This document shows, piece by piece, positions 41,694-52,452 of a stretch of DNA of 64,000 nucleotides. Made by a program: the position numbers and the translations under genes. The notes below the pieces were generated by a model. It saw nothing but the letters and a program-made list of their open reading frames with translations, did not search any database and was not told where the DNA came from. The first letter of the stretch is position 1. Every line of letters starts with the position of its first letter. This DNA is from Myxococcales bacterium (GTDB lineage Bacteria > Myxococcota_A > Polyangia > Polyangiales > Polyangiaceae). Location: contig JADJCA010000015.1 of NCBI GenBank assembly GCA_016703425.1, positions 186,001-250,000 of the forward strand, read 5' to 3'.

Positions 41694-42633
41694 ATGGACG
41701 ACGCGCTCAGACTCCTCCTCGACAAGGGCAACTTTGACGATGCGCTCGCTCTCGCGAGCAGGCGTCTTGCTGACGCCCGCGCCGGCGGTGATGACGCGAT
41801 GCTCGCCGAAGCCCTCGTCACCGAGGCCCGCGCGCAGCTCGCCCATGGTGACCGTGACGATGCGGTGATGACGGTCGACGAGGCGATCTCGAGGGCGCGG
41901 CAGGCCTGCGGTCCGTCAGACGCACGCTACGCGGAGGCGCTGGAGCTCGGCGCCGAGGTGGCCGCGGCGGCGGGCATGCCCAACACCGCGGACGCCGCTT
42001 CCGCGGTGCCCTCGAGGTCCTCGAAGGCGCCGGCGTTGGCGGAGAGCTCCCTCGCCAGCACTCTTCCATCACGGCCTCTTTCGCCGCTCCGACGGAGACA
42101 TCGCCGGCGCCGTGCGTGCGTTCACCGAGGTCATCGAACGCGCAGGGACGACGACTCACGAGCAGCGATACAAGGCCATGGCGATGACGGAGCTTGGGGT
42201 CGTCGCCTTCGATGCGGGCGAGCGGAGACGGCGCGTGCGTTCGGCGATCGCGCGCTCGAGATCTTCCTCGCGCTTCTCGCAGGCCCGACGCGCCGAGGTC
42301 GCCGATGCGATGAGTCTCGTCGGACGCGCCGCCCTCGAGCAACAGGAGACCACGGTGGCCATCGAGTTCCTCGAGCCGGCGTGTGACATCTACGGCGGGT
42401 GCAAGGGGGACGTGCGCGCTCGACACGCGGCCGCGCTTCATCCGCTTGCGCTCGCACGCGCCGCCGTCGGGCGCACGGACGAGGCGAGGTCGGCGCTTGA
42501 GCGGCCATCGATCACCGTGAGGGAAGTCCCGAACGCCTCGAGCTCGAACAAGCGCTGCTCGAGCTTGCTCGCCGCGAGCCGCCGACGCGCTGATGCTGCG
42601 CGTCCTGATGACGCCGTAGCGCGCGCGAACTGA
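41694..42633 (+). pseudogene. TPR-repeat protein gene, multiply frameshifted
   Basis: A tetratricopeptide-type protein read in pieces. MDDALRLLLDKGNFDDALALASRRLADA to about AAAAGMPNTADAA in one frame (41694-41998), then FRGALEVLEGAGVGGELPRQ, then HGLFRRSDGDIAGAVRAFTEVIERAG with YKAMAMTELGVVAFDAGE, then ARAFGDRALEIFLALLAGPTR, then AMSLVGRAALEQQETTVAIEFLEPACDIYGG to the end. At least four frame changes occur in 900 bp, with no in-frame substitution stop needed to explain them. Each piece is a credible helical repeat, so the intact protein would be about 310 aa. Whether the breaks are real or sequence error cannot be told from here. Confidence 0.7.
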
Positions 42634-42645
42634 GCGCGCCGACGC

Positions 42646-43994
42646 CTACGGAATCGACGGCACCGGAAGCGCAGCCTGGCCGTAGAAGTTGCTGAACGAC
42701 ACGACGGCGCCAGTCGCGAGGCGCGCCATGCCGTAGAACTCACCGACGGCCACGTGGGTGGCATTCGAGATGCCTTGCGCGGTGACGGGACCTCCGGACG
42801 ACTTCAATCCGTCGCTCCAGCACTTTACGGTTCCGTCCTGGAGCGCAGCGCATGCCTCGGCTTTCGTGGCGTGCTCGGGCACGGCCCCAGAGACTCCGCC
42901 GCCGCCTCCGCCGCCTCCGCCGCCCACGGAACCGATCGACGCGCGCTCGCCAATGCTCGCCATGTCGAGATCGACCGCATCGTCGACGACGCGCACGGGT
43001 GGCGAGAAGCCGATCGGAACGCCTGGCGACACGTTGGGTTGGTAGCGCATACGGAAGCACTCGACGCCGCCGCCCACGAGCAGCACACAGCGCGCCGGCG
43101 CGGCTCGCGACGACCTTGGACCGGAGCGAGGCGGCGGCAACCGGCCGAGGAGCGGCCGTCACGTCAGCCTCGTAGAGCGACTTCCGCCAACAACGAAGCC
43201 GCCGTTGGCGAACAACGCGCATCCAAAGTGACCGCCGACCGCGACGTCGAGCGCGCCTCCCGTAGAAGGCACGGGGTCACGCTTCCAGCGGAAACTTGAA
43301 GCGCGCCCAGCCCAAGACTGAACGAGAGCCGCACGCAAGCGACGCCGCTCGGCTGGACCGCGCACAACGCTTGATCGCCAAGAGCGATGGCAGAGGCGCC
43401 GGTGAGTCCGGTCGGCACGTACGTTCGCGGCACCGCCGCGTCGGGGCAGAACGCGCCGAAGCACCCGAAAGACGGCGTACGAGTGTCGCCGTCGCCACAC
43501 GAGACCGCTCCGTCGTTTGGCGCGCGCTTGCAGGAGATTGCGTCTGCGTACCCAGAGACCACTTGCTCGGCGTCTGCGAGCGCGGAGTCCACGCTTGCAC
43601 CCTCGAGACCGCACTTCCAACCGCTGCCCACGCGGACGCAGAAGTTCGGCTTGTTGAACGCCGCCGAGAGCAGTTGCGCTCCAACGGCTCCGCCGCCACT
43701 GGAGGGTGCGGCGCCCTCAACGGCCGCATCGCCTCCCTTCGCGGCGTCTGCCTTGCCGGCATCCTTCCGGCGCGCGCCGGCGTCACCTCGAGCGTCCGAA
43801 GACTCGGGCGAACCGGATTCCTTGTCCGCACTCGTCTCGCTCGCCGTCGGCGCCGGCTCAAAACCGGGCGCAGTGCTGCAGGTGCGCGACCGCAGACAAG
43901 AGCACCCACGACGACAGCCCGACGATTTTTCGCTTTGTTTGCCGCGGACCCTAGTCCGCGCAGCGCGCGAGACAATGGCCGGACGCGCCAACAT
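42646..43994 (-). pseudogene. RCC1-like repeat lipoprotein gene, frameshifted
   Basis: Pieces of a secreted RCC1/beta-propeller-like protein. The middle part has an Asp/Ala/Gly linker (SSDARGDAGARRKDAGKADAAKGG), then QALCAVQPSGVACVRLSFSLGLGALQVSAG. In another frame comes GGALDVAVGGHFGCALFANGGFVVGG, and in a third HVAVGEFYGMARLATGAVVSFSNFYGQAALP at the end. The short repeats with Cys pairs (CALFANG, CAALQDGTVKCWS) match the bacterial RCC1-type layout. Frames change at about 43290 and about 43150, and the signal peptide region near 43900 is also broken. It is convergent with the TPR gene. Confidence 0.6.
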
Positions 43995-44075
43995 CGATCC
44001 GCTGAGACAGCGCGCCGCCGGCTCACGATCGGCGAGCGCATCCCGTGGGTGGAACGATCATGGTGCGGCTGACGG

Positions 44076-44534
44076 GTGAGCGTTCGAAGGCACCACGGAG
44101 ACCGATGCGTGATCGCGGCGGCCACGCGGGCCCGGCGAGCGGTCCGAGGTTTGCTCCTCGCGGGGGGTGGCTGCGGATATTTGGAACGACTGACGCTCGA
44201 GGTCGGCGCAGGTCTTGGGCGCGAGCCGATTCGGTTGTCGAGCCTCGCTCGACGTCTAGGTGTCTCGGTGCGTTCGCTTCAGCGACGACTCCGCGAGCGG
44301 GGAACCACTTGGTCCGCGGTGCTCGACGGGGTTCGGTATCGCACGGCCGTCGAGCTCATGACGTCACAGCCTCTCCCCCTCGACCAGGTCGCAGCGCGCC
44401 TGGGCTTTGGCGGCTCGCCGGCCCTCCATCGCGCGTTCCAACGCTGGACCGGGTCGTCGCCGCGCGTTCCAAAGAGGCGAGCTCGCGAGAAGCACCCTCG
44501 CGATGGTGGGCCGTCAGAAAGCGTGCGGACGTAG
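44076..44534 (+). pseudogene. AraC-family regulator, C-terminal DNA-binding part only
   Basis: Only the AraC/XylS helix-turn-helix half is present: LSSLARRLGVSVRSLQRRLRERGTTW (first helix-turn-helix), then PLPLDQVAARLGFGGSPALHRAFQRWTGSSPRVPK (second helix-turn-helix, with the FxR-x-F-xRW-G-x-SP ending). The usual N-terminal sensing domain of about 180 residues is missing; the 50 residues ahead are not recognisable. The end runs into the tail of the convergent CFA synthase gene at about 44520. This looks like one side of a deletion or rearrangement junction, though a small stand-alone regulator cannot be excluded. Confidence 0.6.
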
Positions 44535-45475
44535 TGAGGGCTCATGTTCTCGACGTCCGCGATCTCGAAGCCCGCCTTCTCAGCGGCGCGGAGCATCGAC
44601 GAGAGCGGCAGGCTCGCGTCAGCGCCGGGGAAGATGTAGCGGTTCATGAAGAGGCCCCAGATCAGGTCCTCGGGCGCCAGCGTGAGCGCCGAGATCGGGT
44701 TCTGCGGGTTGTAGAGGTTGCGGATGCCCGTCCACCGCAGGACGAACAAGCCGTCGTTCGCGAGGAGGTCGTGCACCTTCTCGAAGTAGGTGTCGAGGTT
44801 CTTGATGCCGACGTGCTCGACCATCTCGAGCGAGACGATCTTGTCGAACTTGCCCGTCACGTTGCGGTAGTCGCGCACTTCGACGCGCGCCTTGTCCTCG
44901 ACACCGTAGGCCTTGATGCGCTCGCGGCCGAAGGCGACCTGCTCCTCCGCGAGGCAGACGCCGAGCGACTGGACTCCGCGCTCCTTCGCGGCGCGAGCGA
45001 CGAAAGTTCCCCAGCCGCAGCCGATGTCGAGGAGCGTCTCGCCCGGCTTCAGCATGAGTTTGTCGCAGCAGTGGTCGATCTTCGCGTACTGCGCCTGCTC
45101 CAGCTTGGTCTCGGGCGTCTGGAACCAAGCCGACGTGTAGACCATCGATTCGCCGAGGAACCAGTTGTAGAAGTCGTTGCCGCGGTTGTAGTTGTCGCCG
45201 ACGACGCGCTTGTCCTGGTCCTTCGAGTGAATGAACACTTCGGGGATGAAGTTCGTCACCGCCCACTTCAAGTGCGAGTCGGTGATGCGGAACGACATCG
45301 TCTCGTTGCGCGCGTCGAAGAACGCGTTCCACTTGTCGCTCGGGATGTCGAGCTTGCCATCGATGTAGGCTTCGTAGACGTCGGACATCGGGACCTTCTT
45401 ACCGGTCCAGGCCTGGGCGAGCGTGCTGTCCGCGAACGTGACGTAGTCGTGGATGTTGTTCATTTCGGCCGCCAT
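44279..45475 (-). pseudogene. cfa: Cyclopropane-fatty-acyl-phospholipid synthase, 3' truncated
   Basis: SAM-dependent cyclopropane synthase of the CFA/MMA group. From MAAEMNNIHDYVTFADSTL: VVGDNYNRGNDFYNWFLG, the SAM motif LLDIGCGWGTFVARAAKERG (about residue 165), EMVEHVGIKNLDTYFEKVH, and the ending ENMSPHYVRTL at about residue 319. Homology stops at about 44519; the frame continues 79 residues through antisense AraC sequence to a stop at 44279. About 80-100 residues of the normal C-terminus, which complete the fold, are lost, so activity is doubtful. An ATG at 45463 is an alternative start. It would modify membrane phospholipids if functional. Confidence 0.85.
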
Positions 45476-45817
45476 GTAGCACTCGGAAGCGACGCACTCA
45501 AGCCCTCGGGCCGCGGCCAAGGGGGCGAAGACGCGAGCGGCGACGGGACGCGTAGGTTGCCGGTTCACTGACCGGGTGCGCGGAGGCACAAGTGTATGCT
45601 GTAAAGCGTTTGGGCGCGGGGGGGCGTACCGGCTGGGCGCCATGCGCGGGTGCGTCCGCCCTCAGCGATCCTCCATGTTACGGGCGATCGGCGCTGGACA
45701 CGGGCCAGCGGGTCTGGCCTGAGCGGCCGGCGGACGACGCCCCACGTCCTCCGTCAACCGGTCGCGAGCCCGCGCTCGCGAGGACACCCGCCGGCCCGCA
45801 CGAGTGCCTCGCGTGAT
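45476..45817. other. Non-coding stretch upstream of the cfa gene
   Basis: A 342-bp gap between the divergent cfa start and the end of the broken large lipoprotein gene. I see no credible gene, RNA or repeat. Short reading frames on the plus strand here have no ribosome-binding site and an Arg/Pro-rich composition typical of shadows. Confidence 0.5.
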
Positions 45818-48004
45818 TCATCGACCGAAGCTGTGATGCCGACGAGCAGCGTGGTGAAACCGAGCTTCGGGATCGCTAAAGCCGGGCCGATAGCCGCCGA
45901 GGCTCGCGTCCGCCGTGATGCGCTCCCACCGACCGAACGCGTGGTCGCCTTCCTTCGACAAGGGCGCGAAGAGCTCGACCGACGTGTGGTCGCCGCCGAC
46001 GAGCGAGACCGCGCATCCCGTCAGGGTCGGCATCAGGTTCTTGACGAGTCGCGCTTTCTGCGCGAGCGCAAAACGGCACCTGGTACGCGAAGCCCGTGTT
46101 GATCTCGCCGGTGAACGCGAAGATTCCCCGCGCGCGCGCCGGCGAACAGCCCGACCTGCCGGATTCGCGCGCCGAGCAGCGCCGTGTAGTCGACGTCGAG
46201 CCGGAAGCCGAAGCCGCTCTGATCGGGACCGACCACGTCATCCGAAGTTCGGCTCCCGAGACCGAGGGTCCCGCTCGCCGAGTCCAGGAACTGGAGCCCC
46301 GAGGGGCGTCGTCGCCGAGGAGCGAGCCTTCGAGCCTCGCTGCGACCATGAACGTCGACTCCCCTTGAGGGCGCCCGCCCGCTGGGAATGTCCGCCGAGG
46401 CCAATGTGCCGAGGAGCAGCTCGCCCTTGAGCGTGCTCTCGTACCTGGCGTACCCGCCCCGCGACGCCGGCGACGGCGGCGTGTCCCGCGCCGGATCGCT
46501 CGTCGGACCGGGAGGAGAGTCCGCGTTGCGTGGCAGCGGGTCCATGCCGCGCAGGAAGGCGAGCATCCGGTCGCGGTCGAGGCCATCGCTCTCTCTCGTC
46601 AGCGCGGTCGCCCGCTGCGAACCGAGCAGCGCCGCGCTCGCGACGACCTCGTCACGGGCGGAGCCGGCGTCGCTCGGGCTCAACGCCGCGAGGAGAGCGT
46701 CACCACGACGCTCGAGTAGCTTCGCCACGACGCGGCGCCCGGACTTCGCGATGTCCTCGTCGAAGCGCGCGAGGACGGCCGCCGTCGAAAGCTTCGCATC
46801 GAAGCTCCGCCGGTCGCGCGTCTCGCGTCTCCCTTGCGCGCGGTCGTACGCTTCGTCCTTCGCCGAGGTCGCGAGCGTCAACGCTGCTCGCTCTTCGCCG
46901 ACGCCATCGAGGCGCGCGACGAGCGCGCCGCGGACCGACGCCTCGAACGTGCGGAACGTGTGCTTGTACGGCTTCGACGCGCGGCGTGTCTTTGAAGGCC
47001 GGCACCTCGCGCGTGCGTGGGACCATGGTGGGCGTGCAGCGAACCTCGTTGCGGCACTGGTTGACGACGTACTGCGTGCCGCCTGCGGCGGTCACGACCG
47101 CAGGCGCGCAGAACGGGTACGAGTCGCACTTTGTCTCCTCGACGTAGACCGTCTCGAGCTTCGTCCCGGCCGGCTCGGTGACCCAGTACGTGGCCGACTC
47201 TCGCGCACGTCGTCCTTCGCGCTCGACGCGCAGGACGCGCTGAGCGTCACGGAGAGCGGCAAGGTGCCGTCCGGTGGCGCGAGGGCCTTGTCGAGGGCCG
47301 CGGCGACGGGTCGGCATTCGGGCGGGCCCTCGAGCGCGAGGGTGACTCGCGGGGTCGCGGCGGCGGCGAGGGCCTTCGCCGGCGTGATCGGGCTAAGGGC
47401 GAAGTGCTCGGCGAGCGCGCGGTAGAGCGCCGACGTGAGGGGCTGGCCCTCCGCGAGGCGTGAACGCTCGCGGTAGTGGGCGCGGGCTTCGCTCGCGGAG
47501 CGCCTGGTGCGTGACGCGAACGCTGGCGGCAGGCCCGGGCTCGCGAGGATGCTCGACGCGAGCTCGTCGGCGGCCACAAACTTCCCGCGCGCGCGCGAGG
47601 CTCTCGACGCGCTGCCAGCGAAGCTCGGAGGCGCGCTCGACGAGCGAGCTAAGCATCGCGAGCTCGCGTCCGACATCACCGAAGGCGCCGAGCCTCGTGC
47701 GGAGCGCCTGGACGCGTAGCTGCGTCGCCTCGGATCGAGCGGCTGACGCTCGAGCGCGCGGACCTCTCCTCCGCGAGGCTCTCTCTCGCCGCCGCTCCTT
47801 GCGCCACGCGTCGAGGAACGCTTCCTTGGCGGCTGCCTTGTCCCACGCCTCGGCGTCGTCGCCGTCGAGGGTGGTGCGGTAGGCGCCCATCGCCTCCTGG
47901 AACTTCCCCTCGGCGAGGTGCCGGTCGCCGCGGGAAAGGCCCGGGTCGCGGCACCCGGGCAGGACCATCGAGACCACCATCCCCCACGCCGCCGCGCGCC
48001 GCAC
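45818..48004 (-). pseudogene. Large lipoprotein gene, multiply frameshifted
   Basis: The GTG at 48004 gives signal peptide VRRAAAWGMVVSMVLPGC with a good lipobox, then RGDRHLAEGKFQEAMGAYRTTLDGDDAEAW (a TPR-like unit). The protein continues in shifting frames: TLPLSVTLSASCASSAKDDVRES and TKLETVYVEETKCDSYPFCAP, then helical FDAKLSTAAVLARFDEDIAKSGRRVVAKLLERRG. It ends as a beta-rich barrel-like part (SGFGFRLDVDYTALLGARIRQVGLFAGARAG, FTGEINTGFAYQVPF, then FGRWERITADASLGGY). At least five frame changes (near 47700, 47200, 46920, 46370, 46120) break a protein of about 720 aa. Pieces stay coherent, so decay is recent or the breaks are sequence errors. Confidence 0.65.
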
Positions 48005-48070
48005 AGCGCACGAGGCTAGCGGATCCGCGGGGGGCAGGAACAGGCGGCGCGGCGCACGTGATAACGTCGG

Positions 48071-49694
48071 ATGGGCATGAGGCGCCGCTGGACGATGGCC
48101 GCCGTGGGCGTCGCCCTCTCGGGCGTGGCCTGTCCGGCGCGTCTCACCCCGAGCGCTCCTTCGCCGTCGACCCTCCACCGAAGGGAGCCGACGCGGCCAC
48201 GGCCGACGCGGACGCGTTCGCCGGAGGCGACGCGCCGCTTCAAGACGACGGCGGGATCGACGCGGCCGTGACCGGCGAGCCAGGCCTGGCCGATCTGTTC
48301 TCCGGGGCCGCTCGCTTTCAGCCGGATAGCGAGGCTGAAACCATCGTCTTCGACTTTCAAGCAATCGACCCAAGGTGTGGGATCAAAGAAGGTCGTGGTC
48401 GCCCCCGACGGCGCGGGCGGTCTCTTCACCGTGACCCGTGGCATCGTGAGCGACGACGCTGGCGGCGAGCGCTTTGCGCTCTTTCGACTGCGCTCGAACG
48501 ACGGCGTTCTGTTCACCGAGGACGGGGCGCTGTTCCAAGCGCAGAGCGATTGGAACCTCTACGACGCACACCTGACGAAGGACGAGAGCGGGGGCTGGTT
48601 GTTGACGATGGAGTGCGACGACGGCGTCCACGGGCCGTCGCTCTGCGTCTCGCGGTCATCGACTCCGCTAGTCACGTCGAGTTGGAGTCCACCCGTTCGC
48701 TTGGTGACGGCAGAGGCGGCGCCCGCGCGCTCCGCTTCGACGGGGCTCGCGCTCGTCTTCGGCGGCGTGAGGTTCGTGAAGTGGACCGTCGTCGACGACG
48801 GGCAGCAGCCTTGGATCGAAGGCACCGAATCGACCTCCGTGCGGGTTGCCCAGGTCGCGGACTTCCAGACGCCCCTTAGCGGCGCGGGCAGCGCAGGGCT
48901 GGGCGTCTTCACAGCCGACGGCGGCCCCTTCTGCACCGATCGATGGGACTGCAACAACCGCGACATCCAGGATTGGGCCGTCGAGGGTGGGGTCGTCTAC
49001 GCGGCGTACAACGGCGGCAACTACTACCGATGCGAGCGCGTCGGGTTCGACTATGGCTCCAACGATTGGCATCTCGCGCTCGCGCGCGCGCCGTCGCCCA
49101 TCGGGCCGTGGGAGGCGAGCGCGCCATCATCTCCGCCCCCGTGAAGGACTACTGCTCCATCGCGTATCCGACGCTGGCGAAGATCGCGGGGCAGTGGTGG
49201 ATGTACTACGCCACGTCGTCACCGACGGGGACCTTCGCCGCGGCCAGCAAGCGTGTCCGCCTCGGCTGGGCCACACACGTCGCGGCCGGCCCCGCCGCCC
49301 CGTGCTCGGTCCGCCTCCCCTGACGCTCTCGTCGACGAACGTGGCGGCGCGGGTCGAGGCGGTCCACTGCCTCGCGGTGGACGCGGTCCCCAGTGCGGCG
49401 ACGATCGCCAGCGAGACGCAGGCGGTGACGTCTCAGGCGACGACGTTGCGGTCGATTCTTCGGGGACTCCTCGACAGTGCGGACTTCGCGGCCCGCTGGA
49501 AGGTCGGCAGCCTGAACGACGAGGCCTACGTCTTCCTGCTCTACGAGCTCTTCTTGCGGCGCCTGCCGAGCCCGACGGGAGCGAACCCAGTGGACCACAT
49601 CGCTGAGCGCGAAGTCGGCGACCGGGCCGACCTCGCCGACAGCATCACCTCGTCGTCGGAGCTGGCGGTTCGGCTTCCATTCTTGGCGCCGTAG
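48071..49694 (+). pseudogene. Exported propeller-type protein with DUF4214-like end, frameshifted
   Basis: The start at 48071 or 48077 gives signal peptide MRRRWTMAAVGVALSGVAC. The frame changes at about 48160 (ERSFAVDPPPKGADAATADADAF onwards), at about 48375, at about 49130 and again at about 49300. The middle 255 residues resemble a five-bladed glycoside-hydrolase-43-like propeller (WNLYDAHLTKDESGGWLLTMECDDG, then DWAVEGGVVYAAYNGGNYYRCERVGFDYGSNDWHLALARAPSPIGPWEAS). The C-terminus has a DUF4214-like helical block (YVFLLYELFLRRLPSPTG, then LADSITSSSELAVRLPFL). An intact version would be about 540 aa. Confidence 0.62.
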
Positions 49695-49871
49695 GGCCGC
49701 GTCGCTCTTTCAGCGCCGCGCTCCTTGCCGCGCGGGAGCGGTCTTTCGTCTTGAGTGGCCCAAGGCCGCCGACTTGGGTTAGACCTGTGCCCACGCGACG
49801 TTCGCCAGTTCAAACGGCGACGGTGAGGCGGTAGCCGCCCGCATCGATGGCTTGTCGCAGAGGAGATCTTC

Positions 49872-50264
49872 ATGCAATTGCGCAACGCCCTCGTCAGCCT
49901 CGGCTCGTTCGTGTTCATCGGCGCGCTCATCGCGTGCTCCAGCTCGAGCGACAGCTCGAGCAGCGGGAGCGGCGCCGTCACGTGCCCCAAGGTGGGCGAC
50001 AAAGCGTGTCCCAACGACCCGGCGGCGACGCAGGCTGTGGTCGACCTCTGCAACAAGTGCAGCGGACAAGCGAGCACCCTCGCGAAGTGCCAGGGGTCGT
50101 CGAGCTCCGCGGGAGCCGCCTCGTGCGACGCGAGCGGCAAGTCCTCGTCGTCTTCGACCTCAAGCACGCAGGTGAAGGACGAGTGCAAACAGGCGTTCTC
50201 GGAGTACTTCGCCTGCATCCTCGGCGGCACGGGCCTTAGCTTGGATGCCGGCGCAGGCGGCTGA
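49872..50264 (+). CDS. Small Cys-containing lipoprotein
   Basis: A 130-aa exported protein. Signal peptide MQLRNALVSLGSFVFIGALIAC (lipobox IAC), a Ser/Gly linker, then two Cys-paired helical segments (VTCPKVGDKACPNDPAATQAVVDLCNKCSGQA, then DECKQAFSEYFACI) separated by a poly-Ser stretch. This four-helix Cys layout is common in myxobacterial small lipoproteins of unknown role. AGGAG at 49861-49865 supports the start. Confidence 0.8.
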   Translation: MQLRNALVSLGSFVFIGALIACSSSSDSSSSGSGAVTCPKVGDKACPNDPAATQAVVDLCNKCSGQASTLAKCQGSSSSAGAASCDASGKSSSSSTSSTQVKDECKQAFSEYFACILGGTGLSLDAGAGG

Positions 50265-50353
50265 CGCGAACGCACGCGCGACGCGGCCCGGCGAGCGCAG
50301 AGGCGCCCGCCGCGGATGTTCTCAGGAGGCGGCTCGACACGTATCGTTCTCCC

Positions 50354-52415
50354 ATGATCGACCTCGCGCGGCTCCTCGACGCGATCACGCTGAGCGGGAC
50401 TGCCGACGAAGGAGCCGAGACCACGGGCCAGAGGCTGAAGTCGGCGCGCAGCGGCGCGCCGATCGCGCCCGCTTCTTCGCGTGGCTCGACGCCTCGGCGA
50501 GCCCGGAGCTGACCGCGTGGAACCAGGCGATCCTCGGACGGAAGCTTCGCGCGGGCTATCACAACACCTTCTTCGCAGCGACCTGCCCTACGCTCGCTGA
50601 GGCGCTCGCCGTGAAACACGACGCGGCCCGCGCGGCACGCATACGCGGCCTGTTCCTTGGAACGAGCGCCATCCTCTTCGATCGTGAAGAGCTCTGGTTT
50701 GCGAGCTGGGGCGCCACCGACGAAGGCAAGAGCGTCGTGTTCGCCTCCCATCAAGATGAGCGCGACCTGTGGCCCGTCGCCCCGTCGATCGCGGACTTCG
50801 TCCTCGAGGAGCTGCGAACCGACAGCTACTTCGCCAGAGAGCCTTCCATTGCCGCCCCCTTCGCCGCCGAACCCAGCCGACTCGAAGGCGCGAAGCTTCC
50901 CGTTGGCTTCGATCCGACGGAGGTCGCCCCGCGACTCGATTGGATCGTCGCGCTGCTCTTCCCCGAGGGTGACTGGTACGGGATCGGAGACGGCATAGGT
51001 GCCGCGGCCACGTTCGCGCGCTTCGAGGACGAACGCGCGATCCTCGAGCGCGCGCCGCACCTCGTGTCCTATTGGCTGCTTCATCACCTGGTCTTCGGGA
51101 ATCACGAGGCGCTCGCCGAGCTGATCTCGGTGGGCCTCGAATCCGCGTATCCGCCGGCGCGTGAACTCGCGGCGCTCGCCAACGAGGTTCTCCAAGCCAA
51201 GCGAGACGCGCGCGCGCCGGTGACACCTTCATGGTGGGACGAAGCAGGAGTGACGCGCCTTCGCGCTGACGCCCTTCGCACGAGGCCAGCGCTCTTCGAA
51301 CCGGCGGCGATGGCACGGACGGCATCGCTTCGACAAGAGCGCGGGGCGCTGCGAGCGGGCATCGCGGCAGCGCTGGCCACGCGGGGCGAATCGGCGGGAG
51401 CCATGCTGGTGCGAGCGGTGCTCGATGGCTCAACGCTCGAACAGATCGACGCCGAGGTCGTGCGCGACGCGGGGCCCGCCGATCCCGACGCCAACCTCGA
51501 AGAGCTGCTGCTCGCGAAGCGCGGCAACGCCCCGGCGCAGCGATCTTGTTCGAGCAGGTTGCTCTGGACGCCGATGCCTCATCGGCAAAGCTCGCCGAGC
51601 TGGTGTTGGCGTTGGTCGCTACGGGCGAAGGCGGCGAAGAGCAGCTCGCCGTCGCCACCGTCCTCTGCGCGAGCGAGCCGTGGTCTCGCATCCGCGGGCG
51701 AATGGAAGCCTTCGGTCCGGCCGTCAACGCGGGGCGCTGGATGCGCCACGCGCTCTCGGCGGCGGCGCTCTTCGCGAAGGGCGATGAAGGCGCGACGGCC
51801 TTTCTGCACGCGGAGGCGGTTCGCTTTTTCTCGCAGCTCCCCGAGACGAACACGGCGACGACGGAGCTCGCGGCGCTGGCGCTGCTTCGGCGTCGCGATG
51901 CGGCGGCGATCGCCGAGCTCGAGCGAACGCTCCGGGAGGCGCCGAGTCTCCACGCCGGCACGACGCGCGCGATGCTCAAGATCATGGCGGGAGAGGTGGC
52001 CTTCGCTGGCGCGCTCGAGGCCCTGGTCGAGCGAAATTTCGGACGAGACGCTGACGGGGAACCCGTCGTATATGCGGCGCGGTTCGCTGCGGCTGCGCCC
52101 GCCCGTGCCTCTCGGTTGTTCGAAGCGCGCACCGATGATGCTCCGCCCGCAAGGGCCGCCACGCTTGCGGGGCTCCTCACGGCGCGCCGGGATGACGCGT
52201 CAGCCCTCGCCGCGGCGAAGGCCCTCCTCGCACAGCTCGATCCCAAAAAGGAGCGTGAAGCCGGGGCGGCGCTGGCCCTCTTGCGAGTCGTTCACGAGGC
52301 GTCGATCCCCGGCTTCTCGGAGGTCGCGGCGCGCTTTCGGTCGAGCAAGGTGTCCAAGTACGTTGGTTCGGCGCTGACGACTTGGTTCGCGAAACACGGC
52401 GATTCCATCCTGTGA
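50354..52415 (+). pseudogene. Large HEAT-like helical protein gene with two frameshifts
   Basis: Three coherent pieces. MIDLARLLDAITLSGTADEGAETTGQRLKSAR runs from 50354; the frame then shifts at about 50450-50470. ARFFAWLDASASPELTAWNQAILGRKL to EELLLAKRGNAPAQ fills the second piece (to about 51540), including ILFDREELWFASWGATDEGKSVVFA and a helical repeat region. In a third frame, ILFEQVALDADASSAKLAELVLALV continues through HEAT-like units to SKYVGSALTTWFAKHGDSIL at 52415. The reconstructed protein is about 685 aa, cytosolic. No family recognised; it resembles the orphan helical proteins at 12759 and 17796 in style. Confidence 0.68.
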
Positions 52416-52452
52416 GGGGCGCGGGCTCGGTGCCCGAGTGACCGCGCGGCGC

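Noticed and set aside
44045..45571. A 508-codon plus-strand frame opposite the CFA synthase gene
   Set aside because: The minus strand has clear SAM-methyltransferase motifs; the plus frame is Val/Glu/Arg-rich antisense.
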